From positions 2,487,501-2,551,500 of the forward strand of contig CAJFCJ010000001.1 in the NCBI GenBank assembly GCA_904063045.1: a DNA stretch of 64,000 nt. The letters are read 5' to 3'. Below are positions 22,149-35,324 of the stretch, piece by piece; positions within the stretch are counted from its first letter, which is position 1; each line of letters opens with the position of its first letter. The notes below the pieces were generated by a model. It was given only the letters and a program-made list of their open reading frames with translations. It had not been told where the DNA came from and did not search any database. The stretch comes from Dimorphilus gyrociliatus (lineage: Eukaryota > Annelida > Polychaeta > Dinophilidae). The translations under genes were made by a program, and so were the position numbers.

Positions 22149-24262
22149 AATGGCGTAAAATACACAGTGATTTATAAATATTTTCAGGTATTCTAAAAGT
22201 AAGAACGACTGTAAGTTAGATAGATAGATAAGTAGGAAAACAGAGAAAGAGAGAGAGAGAGAGAGCGAAACCCAACCTGGAAAGAGAGCGTAGAGGAGAG
22301 GAGGGGTTGGGAAAAAATAACAGAAATGAAGCATCTTTAGCAAACTTCTATCATCGTTGAATACTTTTTAAAAGGATAAAGAAAAAACCAAGAGAAAAAA
22401 AAATCCTACTAGAACGGAAATAAATAATAAATGAAAAAAAAAGAATACGTCAAATGTTACCAATTAGCGGACAGGGTTTATATTGTACTTTCAAAGCCCA
22501 TTATTAAGCTTTTTCCATGAAAAATCTCTGGAAATTGTACTTCTTTAACCTTCGTTTAAAAATCTTATTAGTTCCTTTTTTTTCTACTTGTACTAAAACG
22601 AGTAAGAAAGTTATAGATAGATTTGAGAAGGGTAAAAAAAATCTACTCCCAGCAACGTTGCCTGGATTATTTAGTAAAGGTAATTTATACACAATATATT
22701 TTATATGGGTATATAAAAAAAACGTTGATTAATTAACATGAACGATTTCTTGGACAATTTATAATATAATTTACGAAGAAGGGAATAAATTATCCAATAT
22801 AATTAAGGATACAATTATTTCAATTCTCATTATCATCCTTCTTCTCGTTCTACTTATTACTATTATTATACTATTACCCGTGTCATCATCATGTTCCTCC
22901 CTTCCCATTCTACTATTTTATTTTTTGTTGCCTCACTTCGCCTCCCTTTTCAATTATAAACGATAATTTGAAGAACTAGGAAAGTGAGAGTTGGTCAGCA
23001 CGAGAAAAAAACGAAGGATAGAATTGAGAAGAACTTTCAGACTGTTCATTAACCATCATTAATAAATAAACGCACAAACTAATTACTTATTACCTTAGTT
23101 TTTTCCTCTATAATTAAAAGAGGAAGAAAGAAATACTGTTTAGATACAAAGCCTTTTCTTCATTTTGTTTTTTATTTCAACTTAAATTATATAGTGTGTT
23201 ACAGGTAGAATAAGGTTTCTGACAGAAGAAAGTGAAGTTGAAGCCTTTTTCTCCTATTCAGTTTACTTTTTAGTTTAAAGACATAAAGAATGAAAATACA
23301 GGAAAAGAGATTGAGAGAGAAAGAAAGAAAGAGAAAAGAACTGATGAAAAAATATATACTAATGAAAATGTTAGTCTTTTATATTAAATTAATAAAGTGT
23401 AACATTTTGTAAATACACCTTTAGAGGAGTATTAACAAAGATCTAGGACTTTTGAAAGAATCTTATAATAGTATATCGGATATAGACGAATGTTGAGGAA
23501 ATCGACGCCGACAATTCCATCTCTTTGATCTATTTTAACGAACGCTGCTCAGAAATCAAATTTGTCGATTTTCCTTCCTTTTCAATGACATGTTGTGAAT
23601 TGAAAAGAATAGGCGTATCCGACTTGAGCGACAGGGCATATCGCTTAGAATCGTTTAAGGTTGATTCATATGGAAAAGATGCTAAATGTCTGAAGGTAAA
23701 ATAACTGATAATGAAACTCGATCAAGGATCGGTAATAATTAATAGAAATACCAATCCCTGCATGTATTACGTTTTTTAACAACATCGAACATTCTGCTTT
23801 TAGACTAATAAATGGAACGCATTTATTATATCTCATTCCGGACTTTGTTGTCAAGTCGGCTTTTTAGATAATTTCGCTGTCATCCTGGGAGTTCAGCGCC
23901 CTATGAGGACAAACGGAGGGATCAGGGAAGGTCTTTTCCTATAGAAAAGACCAATAAAACGTAAAAATAACTAAAGTATTAATTATTTATCAAGAATGCC
24001 CGAATAGGCTTGCTTTAATATCGACCAAAAAAAAAATTATATTAATTCCTCTTCGATTATAAAATACATCGATACGGATCATTAGGTTACTAAACCGATG
24101 GAATATTTTCATATATGACAAAAAAAAGTTTCAATTTCTTTCCAATTAATTACATCAATATGTTACAAAAATTCGAATAAAATACAGAATAAGTGAAGAA
24201 ACGAGAGAGAGAGAGAAAAAAAGAAAAAAACAGAATAGCATAAAATATAAAATAAATACTTC

Positions 24263-24386
24263 CTAAGTTCGGATTTGAAATTTTCCAGCTCTGGTTACGT
24301 ACTTGACTCCTTTAAATGGCTTATATTTCTGTAAGAAGGGTAGAGAAGAGCCAAAAAAGAAAAAGAAAATACAATTTAATATATTA

Positions 24387-24436
<50 letters not shown>

Positions 24437-27400
24437 TGTATATATTGCTTTTTATTAAAGCAAAACTAGAATTATTCTATTTAAAAATAATAAATAAATA
24501 TATATATATATATATAAATATTGCGTTCATATCCAATCCTTTATATATAATATACAGTATAGTAGAAAAACTTCCATATCTTATATATATATATAATGTA
24601 TTAATTTTTTCCTTTATTATATATAAAGCTATAAATAATAATTAAAAAAAAATTATATAAAAATCTTTATTTATATATTTTGTGTTTATTTAATGAAGGA
24701 AGCCATTGCTAAATCATTAATTATTTCTTTTTTCTCTAACACCCTCCCCTCTCTTCCCTATTGAGTATATTTCAAAGATTATCTTAAAATAAAAAAATCC
24801 ACCTTATTGATAAAAGAAACCAAACCAGTTTTTTGCCTTACCCCATTAAGAAAATCAACACGTTTTCCATTCTGTTATTTTAGCAATAGCAAAAGATATG
24901 TAGATATTGAGCATCTGCATTTACCGTCTAACGATCAGTTCGAATTATTTTCTTCTTTTTATTTTCGTAAATAAATAAATAAATATGCAATATATGTTTC
25001 CACACATAAGGGGATATATATATATAAACAATAGTTTATATATTGATATGTGCCATATACTTGAATATTTATTAAACTACGTTTAGATATGTGTTTATTA
25101 ACAACAATATAAGAATAAAGGTATAAAATAAAAGAGCTTATAATAGTTTCCTTCGAATATCGACAAACAAACTAATCGGTAGACGGCGTAAAACATTCAG
25201 AGGAAAACGTAAAACGTGAGTATTTAGCGTATTTCCTCTGAAAAGCTATTCATTTTTTTATCCTTATATATACAGTATATATATATATATATATACTGTA
25301 TGGAGAGAGATAAATAGATAGCAGCTATCTAAAGGATTTATAGTGATGCATATATAAAAGCATAACTTTTAAAAACTTATAACCTTATAATACTAATACA
25401 TAATAATAGTATATAAGATTTAAACCATGGATATAATCCAACGTTTGATTAAAGAGAACAGACGATTTTTATATTAAATGAAAAGGAAACTTACCTCTCC
25501 GTACATATCCAATCGATTTACTTTTATGCCCGACACTGCCAATTGACTAATAGAAAAGTGTACCTAATGAAAGAGAATAAAGATAGAATGAAAAAAAAAG
25601 AAAAAAAAATAACCATCTATGTATATACAGTACATTAAGAATAAAACACAAGAAGTGTACTACATACATACTACGGTATATGTACATTAATGCATTTATT
25701 AATGTATAGCATATAGTCACACCTTCTGCGCTTAATATTTACAATTTATTAAGTATTTACGCTTGATTAAGTTTAGTTTAAAAATATTATAATTTCATAT
25801 TTTACCGATATTGTTGGATTTGAATCAGGAATTGGGCATCCGGATTGTAAAGTTATCTGTAAAAACATCACTAATTACATCGCTAAAGCCGTACGTAGTT
25901 GAATGTATTGGTTGGAGGGCAATAAATAAATAGGCCTAATTTGACTATCATTAGTATGTGACGGGTACAGGCTCTTACTGAATGAAATTAGGCCAATTTT
26001 ATTTAGCGTCAAGTGGTTTGCTATGCGAAATGTGTGAAAGTAATATGCGCTAAAGGTTAATTGTAAATTTTTCTTTAAGAGAGACAACTAACATTTCCTC
26101 GGATAGAAGGCAACTTCTGAACATCTATTTTACCAACGTCCCAATTCATAACTTTTGTAACAGGATCAAAAGAATATTTTCCCTGAGTAGGTGTGAGCGA
26201 AACATTTAATATAGACTTGCTGAATGGAATTTCTATGGAAACATTATCGACCTGAAGAATAAATAAATTATTCAATTTTCCTTTAATATGACCATTTAAT
26301 CAAGTATTTATTTTTACAGTTTTTCCCATAGTCTGCTTAGGGGCAATAGACATTTCTAGTCGACCAGAACTACCTTCTCTAAAGGAAATATTATGACGAA
26401 CCATTATGGGAATGGCGACGAGACTGTTTTAAAAAAGAGAAAATATATATATTACATATAAAGTAGTACAGAAAAATAAATTACAAGATGTTTAAGTACA
26501 GGGTACTGTATAAGGTTATTGGAAAAAGAAAATTTTTCTATATTGCCGTATATATCATCTATATTATAATTTATATTTGTAATATGAAACTTAAACCATT
26601 CAACTTACTTTTGACTGCCAATGTGATACGAAATTAGTCTAAAATTACCATCTGGTGGCACGAATGATAAGACTTTCTCACTCTGTAAAATGTAAATACG
26701 TAAAAAATTTAAGTATTAAAGCAATATATCGCATACAATACTATGTATACGTTATAATGCATGCATATATACAGTATATATCTTTAATAATAATTTATAA
26801 ATATTCACCTCCCAACGTTTGAACCTAACGCAAGGATGAAAGCTAATATCATCCAATAATCGAGGGTTTGTGAATGTCAATGTCAAGTCAGGCATTCCAG
26901 ATAATTTAATTAAGCAATCGATCTAGTTGAAACAAATTAAGGAATTTTAATAATATTATATAGAGGTATATATAACTACATATATATATATATGTATATA
27001 TTTACACTAATTAATATTATACAATATATCAAAGTATTCTGCTATATTAACATACTTTATGTACTACATTAAAAAATGATGTATAATAATAATTAAATAC
27101 TTACATAACCTTCGATTTCTGCGGTAACAGTCGATCCAGACTTATCGATAATTGCGTCGATTTCCTCTATCAAATCGAAATAAGCCTCGTTATTTGTGTA
27201 CTTAACCCCTGTCCTTCGCCATGGAATGTTAGACAATTGACCAGTAGGCAAAGTTGAACTTACGCTGAAGTTATAAAATAAACAATTAAATTATGCTACT
27301 AAAAAGTAGAAATCACTAATAATTAGAGTATACTTAAAAAACGAAAAAAAGAAGATAAAAGAGAAGAAGATTTGCATAGAGAAAATTATACTTATATATA

Positions 27401-29072
27401 TATATATACTGTATATATATAGTGAATAAATATATAAGGAAATCAGATTTGTGTATCTTGTTATCTATAAAATATACAGTACTATAAGAAAGCTCATTCT
27501 CTATATAAACTGTATACTGTATACATGTATATATACTGCATATATAGATGTAATCTTTGAGTATACACATATATAAACTATCTACGTACGACGTGCTTTT
27601 TCCAGTAACCGTGTCTGTTAGTGTTCGAAGAATATTTGGTGGTCTAATAAGCTCTTTTAAGATGTTTGATTCAGTTGCCAAAGGAAAGCCATTATCCAGC
27701 ATCTCATCAAGCAGCTGTTCATTACATAAATCACCCATCACCAATAGCATAAGATCATTCAAGTATTTAAAACATATGCAATAATAATAATAATAATAAC
27801 AGAATAGAATAAAAGAGTAGAAAGATAGCAGATATTATAGATCAAACTATAAATCACGCTTTTTGTCTTCTCTATTATTATTTCCTCGAATTCGTAATAA
27901 ATCTTTCAAAGATATATTATAAATGTATAAGTATATTAAATTACAATATATGATTAATAAAACTAAGAACTTTTTAAGGATTCTATCGTATTTAATTTTT
28001 TTTAATCTTTAATGAAAGCCTTAGGACGGATTCGATTATTGAGATTTGATAAAAAGCTGATCAATTCCTTCAAGAGCTATAAAATTCCCATAAAAAAAAT
28101 CATTCTCTTAGCAACTCACGTATCTGAAATACCAGTTACTTTCGATTTAATTTTACTAAATCGAGAAGGTCTTTTTATAAGCTCTTGTAAAAAGTTACTT
28201 TCCGTTGCCATTGGATAGCCATTATCTAACATTTCGTCCAGGAGCTTATTTCGAAATAGATGGTAAAAAATCTTCAATACGTCTATCACCTTACCTCATA
28301 GACAATAACGTAGTTATCCTTAATTGTAGCCTCTGTACATTCGGTAAAGTAGTCGGAGAATGTGTCAACTACTCTATGTAGAAATTCAATTACGAAGAGA
28401 GGAGGAACTTTATTGTGGAAGGGAAGAAAAATATTTTTTATTAACTTTTAGAACTTATCGAAAAACTTATAATCAAATAGTTCGCTTTAGAATATATAGA
28501 ATCGCAATCGAACGATTTATCCAATTAGGAATAGTTGTTATTAATTACATCAGAATATTACATTTCTAATCTCTATAAAGTTGCTATAATTTCCAATTAC
28601 TCGTTTAATATTTTCTTTAAATATTGACACTATTATTCTTTAATCATATTGTTAAGTTTACCTTCTGTAGTTACAACTGCGACCAAAAATATCTTGTGTT
28701 TATATATATTAATCAGATAGTGATGAGGTGTTGGTATAACTGATGGAACATCCTCTGGAGTTGCAGCCTATTTTTAAATTTAATTTTAATAGGATATAAG
28801 ATTAAAACGGAAATTGCCTGAATACCTTCGTCTGAGCTTCAAAGAAATAATCGCATATTGATCTATGTATTATACTTTTCCAATGCTTTTCCATAAATAC
28901 ATCCCTATAGAATGACCCGTTTAGTAATATTTATGCTTATTCAACACGTAATTTATAAAAACATGTTCAACTACATTACAAGAAGAACAGTATTTTTAAG
29001 TCAAAAATTTTATTTTGGAAGTATTAATTCTACTGACCCAGATCCATTGATAATAAATAAACTATGAATCAT
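24263..29072 (-). CDS. AP3M1: AP-3 complex subunit mu
   Basis: Thirteen constitutive-plus-alternative exons join in frame: 29072-29038, 28904-28826, 28767-28662, 28407-28295, then either 28244-28120 or 27714-27590, then 27264-27105, 26922-26809, 26682-26609, 26423-26318, 26251-26093, 25856-25806, 25563-25495 and 24328-24263. With one copy of the duplicated exon the product is 418 residues, the length of human AP3M1. It starts MIHSLFIINGSGDVFMEKHW (longin-type domain). The mu-homology domain carries TGQLSNIPWRRTGVKYTNNE, the near-invariant LTPTQGKYSFDPVTKV, and ends GVKYVTRAGKFQIRT. As part of AP-3 the mu subunit reads YxxPhi signals and sorts cargo from endosomes to lysosomes and related organelles. 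Introns range from 50 bp to 1.17 kb and hold TA microsatellites. It shares a 318-bp divergent promoter with the ankyrin gene. The assignment is firm. Choosing AP3M1 over AP3M2 is not meaningful outside vertebrates. Confidence 0.97.
24390..24433. repeat. (TA)n microsatellite in last AP-3 mu intron
   Basis: About 40 bp of TATATA followed by GTACTGTATATA. A further TA tract at 25263-25300 forms an inverted pair of ACAGTATA / TATACTGT. Confidence 0.9.
27590..27714 (-). other. AP-3 mu alternative exon A (canonical form)
   Basis: 125 bp, entered at phase 0 and left at phase 2, with CAG acceptor and GTACGT donor. It encodes LLDEMLDNGFPLATESNILK followed by ELIRPPNILRTL..., residues 112-152, at the junction of the longin-like domain and the mu-homology domain. 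It matches the usual animal AP-3 mu sequence at nearly every position. Confidence 0.9.
28120..28244 (-). other. AP-3 mu alternative exon B (divergent duplicate)
   Basis: 125 bp with the same phases (0 in, 2 out), a TAAG acceptor and a GTGAGT donor. It encodes LLDEMLDNGYPMATESNFLQ then ELIKRPSRFSKIKSKVTG.... It is homologous to exon A along its whole length but replaces the RPPNILRTL segment with KRPSRFSKI. The intron before it is only 50 bp. Including both exons would add 250 bp and break the frame. Confidence 0.85.
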
Positions 29073-29390
29073 GTTTTTGTTGAACGTCAAAGGTTTATAA
29101 TTGAAATTCGAATATTAACACTAATAACTACTATAGTGTTCCCAAAACTGCGGGTGAACAGAAACGGAAATGCAATGTGTAAGTATAAATATGGTTCTTG
29201 TATAGACTAATAATTTGTCGTAAAACTAATATGGTTTGACGTTCTAATCCCGTTTATCTAAAATAAAAATTCACGAGGAATCGGATACCGTATGATATAG
29301 TTATATTTTACCGAAATTATGGTAATTCTGATGAATTTTGAAGAATTTAGTTTTAAATGCTAATACTTAGTTGTCTTATCATGACGTTTT
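29073..29390. promoter_or_regulatory. Divergent promoter region, AP-3 mu / ankyrin-SOCS gene
   Basis: 318 bp separate the AP-3 mu ATG (minus) from the proposed ankyrin-gene ATG (plus). AT-rich, with no clear TATA/CCAAT pair. Position makes it a shared promoter. No specific element is claimed. Confidence 0.45.
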
Positions 29391-31298
29391 ATGTCAACTT
29401 TTTCCTTGAAAATTGGAGGAGAATTTCGGTTAGCATGATTAATTTAACCTAGTCAATTTTATTTCTAACGAAGCCATGCAATTCTAAAAAAAAACCGCTT
29501 ATTGATTATCTGTTGCTTCAGCATTTTAACATCGTCTAATACATCTTTACTAATAATGACAAGGTTTGGAAAATACCTCATTCATGTAGTTAAATTCACC
29601 TTAGTTATATATATATATATTTATAAACTGCAACACGAAATTTAGATTCCCATCCCCTCCCTTAAATATTTCAATGTTTTCACTGCCCTGCATAAATTTC
29701 CATATCAAATCTTAAGCAACGAAAAAAATTCTTAATTTTACTATTATTACTTATTTAGCGTTACAAAATCGGTCCAGCTGGATGTTGTGGAGTTGCTCAA
29801 ACAAGTCCTTCAATGGACTCCATTCTCTAAACCTGGTCTCAACACAGCTCTGTTACAAGCCGCTAAAGTAGGATCTACTGGTTGCGTGAGGGTCTTACTG
29901 AGTGCTGGGGCAGATGTCGATTATGAGGATGAAGTAGGTGATACAGCCTTTGTACACGCCTTTCGAGCTAGGCATTCTGAAATAATGCGCGTTTTATGTG
30001 ACGCTGGAGCAACAACCGAAATAGCTAAAATGAGTGTTGCACTTGCAACACGTGATCCTGAATTTGTAAAATTATGTGTTGAATTAGAAATACCAATTGA
30101 AAATGAAGATTGGAATAGTGCAAGTGGTGAAGAAGTTCTTATACTCCTTCGAGATCTGCAAATCGATCCATTCTGTGGAACTTACGGATTGCACGATTTT
30201 GCCGATAGCCCCTTTATGTACTTGGTTCAAGAGGGAAAGCCAGAAATTGTTCAATTATTATTTGATCGACATCCTTGCATCGACAAATACAGTGAAGAAG
30301 ATTTACAAATGAAAATGAACCAAGCTCTATGGAAAGCTATAAGATTCAAAAGATTAGATAATGTCAAAGTAATTGTAGAAAGCTTACATGCCGATATAAG
30401 AGCCATGGATGCAAAGGGACGTTGTGCAGTATTGATAGCTTGCGAACACGATGAAACCATTGCCAAGTATTTCTTTAAAGAGCACGGTGCAGATCCTAAT
30501 AGTATAGATTCTAAAGGTTTAGGCTGCTTACATTGGGCAGCTCATGTAGGCTTGATCTCACTCTGTGAAGACCTGATAAATAGGGGCGTCTCCGTTGAAA
30601 GAGAGGCGTCTTTAGGGGCAACCTGTTTAATGGTGGCCTGTTCTGGTAGTCATACAGAGGTTGCAAAACTCTTTCTGGAAGCTGGTTGCGATGTGAACAG
30701 AGGAACACCGGAAGGGTGGACAGCGTTGCATGTTGCGACTCAGGCTTCTTCTCCTGATCTCGTTCAGTTACTGCTTGAAGCGGGCGCCGAACCAAACGTC
30801 GCCTCTACTGCCCTTACTCACGGAGACGACGCTGTCTGGGCCAGTACACCTCTTCTCATATCCATATCACTTGGAAGTAAAGAAATGCTTCGACACTTAC
30901 TCGATTATAATGCTGCTATGGACCAGGAGGGTTTGGTTTGTACTAATCCTACTGTTGATATAAGAAAAAGATCTCCTCTACAACATGCTGTACAATGCAG
31001 AGCATGGGATATTGTTGAAGTTCTTGTGAAAGCTGGTTGTGAAATTGCCAGTATACAAGACTGGTTAGATGCTGGTAAGATTCCCGATAATTTTATTGAA
31101 AGCGATAAGATAGAGTGGTTAAGACGTTTAGCCGTCAATACTCGTCTACCCTCTTTGAAAACGTTAGCAAGAAAAGCTGCTAGAGCTAAATTTGGAAACG
31201 AATTGAAGAAGATGCTTGATTTTCTTAGACCGTCAACAACCGTTCGACGACTACTTCTACTTAGAGACCTATTTTCAGATTCTAGCGTAGAAGTTTGA
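29391..31298 (+). CDS. Ankyrin-repeat protein with probable C-terminal SOCS box
   Basis: The main exon 29759-31298 encodes tandem ankyrin repeats (for example TALLQAAKVGSTGCVRVLLS, LGCLHWAAHVGLISLCEDLI and TALHVATQASSPDLVQLLLE) with about ten repeats over residues 20-460. The C-terminus, LPSLKTLARKAARAKFG followed by Leu-rich TTVRRLLLLRDL, fits a SOCS box, which recruits elongin B/C and cullin-5 to make the protein a substrate receptor of a ubiquitin ligase. A first exon at 29391-29428 (MSTFSLKIGGEF, donor CG|GTTAGC, phase 2) joins in frame to give about 525 residues. That exon is tentative. Closest in layout to the ASB family, but the member cannot be named from sequence alone. Its 3' end faces TMEM164 at 1 kb. 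Confidence 0.8.
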
Positions 31299-32310
31299 CA
31301 TTTTTCTCCTTACAAAATATAGCTTGAAAGTGTTAGTTCAAGTGATAAATTAAAAAAAAACTAGAAAGCTGAAACCAATCAACGATTTACATTTGCCATA
31401 GGCACAACCTTATTAATTTATTTATTGTTAATTTAAACTTCTAAAACCACTTGGAAGCCTCAGTGCACGACCTTTTTGTTCCTCCCATACATATTTATAC
31501 TAGATCACCCCTTATCTAACAGAATTTTAATTTTCTTTCAACTAAATAATTCTTTAGTAACAAATATTTCGATCATTAAAACCTTTAAAAAATACTTATT
31601 TGTTTCTTTTTTCGTTAAAATGTAAATAAATTGTTTTATTTCTTTACTAGAACAGGAAATAAACATCTAACAATATTTAAAAATCATAAGTGACAAGTTA
31701 GTTACGCTCTGCATATTTTTTTTAAATATCTGTTACAATGAACGATTAAAAATTTCGACAACACAAAAAAGAAGAAAGAAAACAGTTAAATGCATAACGT
31801 TAATAAGTGTGTTTTTCGACAATAAGGGCTTAAAATAATATCATAAATTGAACATATTTGTTATCGACTAGAAGAATTAACTAAATATTTTGAAAGAAAT
31901 AAGTTAAATAGCAAATTATGAACATAATACAGTTGGATATTATAAAAAAAAAGCCTAGAGTGATGTAAAAAAAAAGAAACAAGTTTGAAATATAGATATA
32001 TACGTGTACACAGCACAGCATGTATATCGTCTATATATAAAAAAAAAACAAGATCCAATATACCAAAAGAAGTATATAGTTCTAGCAAACAAAAAAAAAA
32101 CATAAAGGTATAGAAAACTGTTAAGTGGGAAGAACAAGAACTAAAACAAAAACGACATCGGATCGCAATATTTCAACTATCTTTTCTTTTTTTTTTTTTT
32201 TTGCTAATGAAATACGGAACATCAACCAAAAATGATTAATTATTTACATTAGCTATTGTTCCAACAACCCATTTACAATTGCCGCTTTTTTGTGTTTTAA
32301 ATAACTAACT
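31299..32310. other. Convergent intergenic region
   Basis: 3' ends of the ankyrin gene (+) and TMEM164 (-). AT-rich, with AATAAA near 31625-31665 in plus orientation and poly-A/T runs. No gene is supported. The minus-strand frames of 60-80 residues here are Phe/Leu/Tyr-rich low-complexity. Confidence 0.55.
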
Positions 32311-33425
32311 TTAGTTACTTTTTTCATTCTTCTCTTCCTTGTGTAAACCGTTATGAGCATCAACGTTAACCTGCCAAGCCGCTGGCGGTAGTAACTTTTT
32401 AGCGATAAATGTGTATATTTTTCCGTGCAATAGAACGACTACCGTCTGGTGGGCTACAGCGCACATTCTATAACCTCGACCATAGAATGGATCGCTAACA
32501 GCTGGACACATTAAATTATTCAGATTGACATGTGACAGCTGTAAGAGAAAGGAAAAGAAAATTTTGAATAGATTAAAATGTTGAATCTCATAAATAATGT
32601 ACTTACGATAGCCAACGGCTGCATAATAAGCCAATGAAATAGATACAAAAAACTTTTGGTCGCAAAAGCCCAAGAGAAATCCAAAGTGGCCTCAGGAACG
32701 TAAATACCTTTTTAATAAGAGAAAGTACACTTAGGGATAAATGAAAAAAAAGAAATTAACCTCCTGTTCTCATAAGATAAAACGGTATGAGCAGCATTAA
32801 TCCATGCTGAATATAGTATACTTCAGTTTCAAACGGTAACTGTGTTTCAGCAAGTTAAATTAGTAAATGAGTAATGACAATAGAAAATATTAATTTTTGA
32901 TAATTAGCATTTACCAATCTTGTGTTTATAACTGGAAAAAACATTGCAATTGTGGCTCCACTCAAACCGTGCATTTGTAATCTTAAGAAATTATATTTAT
33001 TAAATTACAAAATTGTTACACAAAATATGAAATTAATACCGGAATATAGCCATTGATATCTTATTTTGAGGGGCGGCTAGAAGCCATATTTGAGACATAG
33101 TTATTAAATGACATGGGTTCAAAATCCATAGCATTTGTCTTGTTGCAAATTTAAAGCCCAATTCAATACCGAAAACAACGCACATTAATACCAACATCAG
33201 CCTCTTTGCTGCAGAGTCAGGCTTTGTAACTGGTGGGATATGCTTAGGCAATGTCATATGGGTATAGGCGTAAAACATCTCACATAAACCAAGCATTGTA
33301 ACAAAACTTGTTTCAACTATCTTTTGCCAATAAGGGATAAAGTTAATGCAATCAATACCCCCATTTCCAGGTAGGCTATGATTTACACCAGCATAGGTCC
33401 ACTCTAAATTGTCCCATATCGACAT
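32311..33425 (-). CDS. TMEM164: TMEM164 homologue
   Basis: Five exons (33425-33040, 32981-32915, 32839-32761, 32707-32607, 32538-32311) join in frame to 286 residues, against 297 in human TMEM164. Conserved pieces appear in order: NGGIDCINF near the N-terminus, LQMHGLSGATIAMFFPVINT, LPFETEVYYIQHGLMLL, and the family signature VNLNNLMCPAVSDPFYGRGY near the C-terminus, followed by a hydrophobic segment and a charged tail. Several hydrophobic helices make it a multi-pass membrane protein. Vertebrate TMEM164 has been reported as an acyltransferase for ether phospholipids that affects autophagy and ferroptosis. I transfer the role only by homology. Introns are 58-78 bp. No unusual features. Confidence 0.93.
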
Positions 33426-34827
33426 CTTTCTGCTAAAATTGATAAATTTTCTTGAGAAAAAATCATATTCTACTTAGAAGAAGCGGATTGACAACTATAA
33501 TAGATTGTAAAATCTTTTCTAAATAGCGCTTTCATGTTGAATTTCTAAGATTGTATAAAGCAATTGTATATAAATTATCTAATATAATCAATGTAAACAA
33601 ATCTAAAAGACTTATTTAATAAGTAATTAATCGAAAGAGTAGATTTTTTTGTTAAATTTCGAAGAAATTTGGATAAGTTCCAGTATTACTTTATATAAGG
33701 ATCAGCTGCTTATTGATGCTTTCAAATTAAAAATTGATTATATTTTTAGCAGTCTAAATTAATTTAGGATAAATATATGTTTCTCCACTTTTGAATTAAT
33801 TATCAATCGTTCTTACCTAGGCAAATAAAAAAAATAAATCAAGAATTCAACACTACGAATTTTTTTTAATATTTATTATTACTGCTACCATCGACATCCA
33901 AAATAGCTCCGGAAGTTGTAAGCATCAACGGGAAACGGTTCATGGACACTGCCTTTCCATTTCAAATGGAATTTATTTCAAATGTAAAGTGTTTTCATAA
34001 TACGATTAAATCGACTTACTTTCATTTTTCATTAGAAAATTAATATTTTTGATTAAAGTTTTAGTATATGACTCAGATATCAATCAATAGCCTCCTCTAA
34101 TTCAAAAAACTTTGTACATGCAAAGTTCAAATGGAACGTATTCTCACAAGCTCACTTTTATATTGTAGAACTAACGTCAAATGCAGAACAATTACCTTTA
34201 TTAGATCTTGCGAATAAAGTCTCTCTATATTGCATAATTAATCTGTATTTCCCAGTTATTATCAAATCCGTCTACAAGGTGAAAAATAACGTCAAAGTTC
34301 ATTAGTCAATGTACAAAGAAATTGACATCAAGTTTAAATTACTTTTTTGCTACTTTATTTAAATATTATTCTTTTTGTCTTTTCTATAAAATGGAATACA
34401 AACATGTGGTGATGAAATACATTTAGATGATTGAAAAGAAGAAATAGAATTTTATCAACAATAAATATATTGGTCTATAATTACTCTAATAACTAGATTA
34501 CCAGGTGAAACTACAATAGGTTAATAATTATTTACATCTACCTTTTACATATATAAAATAGAAGTACGCTAATTAAAAGATTACATAAGAATAAACTTTA
34601 AGAAGAGAAGGATCTTTTAACTATCTAATTGGATTTCTTTATGGGATGGAAATAGAGAATAAAAAATTATAAAGTTGGTTAAAACTGGATAACTAAAATG
34701 TCTTTTGCTTTACCTTTGCGTGCGTAGCTTCTGCTTAAAAAGGCTTTAATGAGGAATACTAGAGTTGAGGAATTGCATAGAAAAAGTAAATTACGTATTG
34801 AAAATTTTGTGCTTATGTTGTAGATTT

Positions 34828-34862
<35 letters not shown>

Positions 34863-35324
34863 CTCTCTCTCTTTTAAAAGAAGGACTTTTATTTTCAAAA
34901 CTCTTAATAATGATATCCTTAAATGAATTATACGTTGAAGATGTTGAGAAGATATTTGATTATAGATTTAAAAATAAAAGCTTAAATGCTATATTCTTAA
35001 ATCCTTCCTGCAAAACAAAATTAATTCTTTCTAGCTCTAAATATTTCAAAAGCTGCCATTCTTATAATCAAATTACTAAAATAATTTGTTAAAAGGTTAA
35101 TACATATTTCATTCTTCACGTCTTATTTTTAAAAATGTCCTTTCTGCTTCCTCTCCCACATATTTTCTCAGCACGTAATTGATCATTCTCTTAAAATAGT
35201 CTTGTTTATATTTCTTTCAGAACGAAATAATTAATTTTGTATTATTCCTATCTTTTTAAAAGGAAAAGTATTTGTTTCCAATTTGGAATACGTTTTCACT
35301 GCAACAGGAAGTGACTTCAACAAA
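33426..35324. other. Divergent intergenic region, TMEM164 / TBC1D13
   Basis: 1.9 kb, AT-rich, with a CT microsatellite at 34830-34873. A 60-codon frame at 34910-35092 has no recognisable features. The last 40 bp before TBC1D13 are base-balanced and end in a YY1-like AAAATGGCGGC overlapping that gene's ATG. Confidence 0.5.
34830..34873. repeat. (CT)n microsatellite
   Basis: Pure TCTCTC run followed by CCCTCTCTCT. Confidence 0.9.

Larger units (their letters stand above)
12252..24262. other. 12-kb gene-poor region
   Basis: I find no conserved coding exon on either strand. The content is AT-rich background, many homopolymer and GA/CT/TA/GATA tracts, and dispersed short regulatory-type palindromes: TGACGTCA at 14586-14593 and 15090-15097, GTGTCACGTGACAC at 15876-15889, and ATCACGTGAT at 17905-17914 and 20260-20269. 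Two islands of more balanced base composition (about 18.33-18.66 kb and 21.24-21.48 kb) stand out and could be promoters, enhancers or non-coding RNA genes. As the only long desert in an otherwise compact window, next to the 7TM gene's 5' side, it may be that gene's regulatory domain. Confidence 0.55.

Noticed and set aside
22083-22343. 86-codon Ser/Leu/Phe-rich frame on the minus strand
   Set aside because: It is a translation of GA microsatellites. Composition is low-complexity and there are no exon partners.
12252-24262. Transposon open frames in the gene desert
   Set aside because: No reverse transcriptase, transposase or integrase motif was found in any frame. Only simple repeats and short palindromes are present.
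27334-27589. Reading of AP-3 mu exon A through its donor
   Set aside because: The frame continues into TA microsatellite sequence. The GTACGT donor at 27589 gives the conserved in-frame join to the next exon.
27590-28244. AP-3 mu duplicated exon as an assembly artefact
   Set aside because: The two copies differ at many nucleotides and residues while keeping splice sites and length, so they are an old duplication rather than a repeated read.
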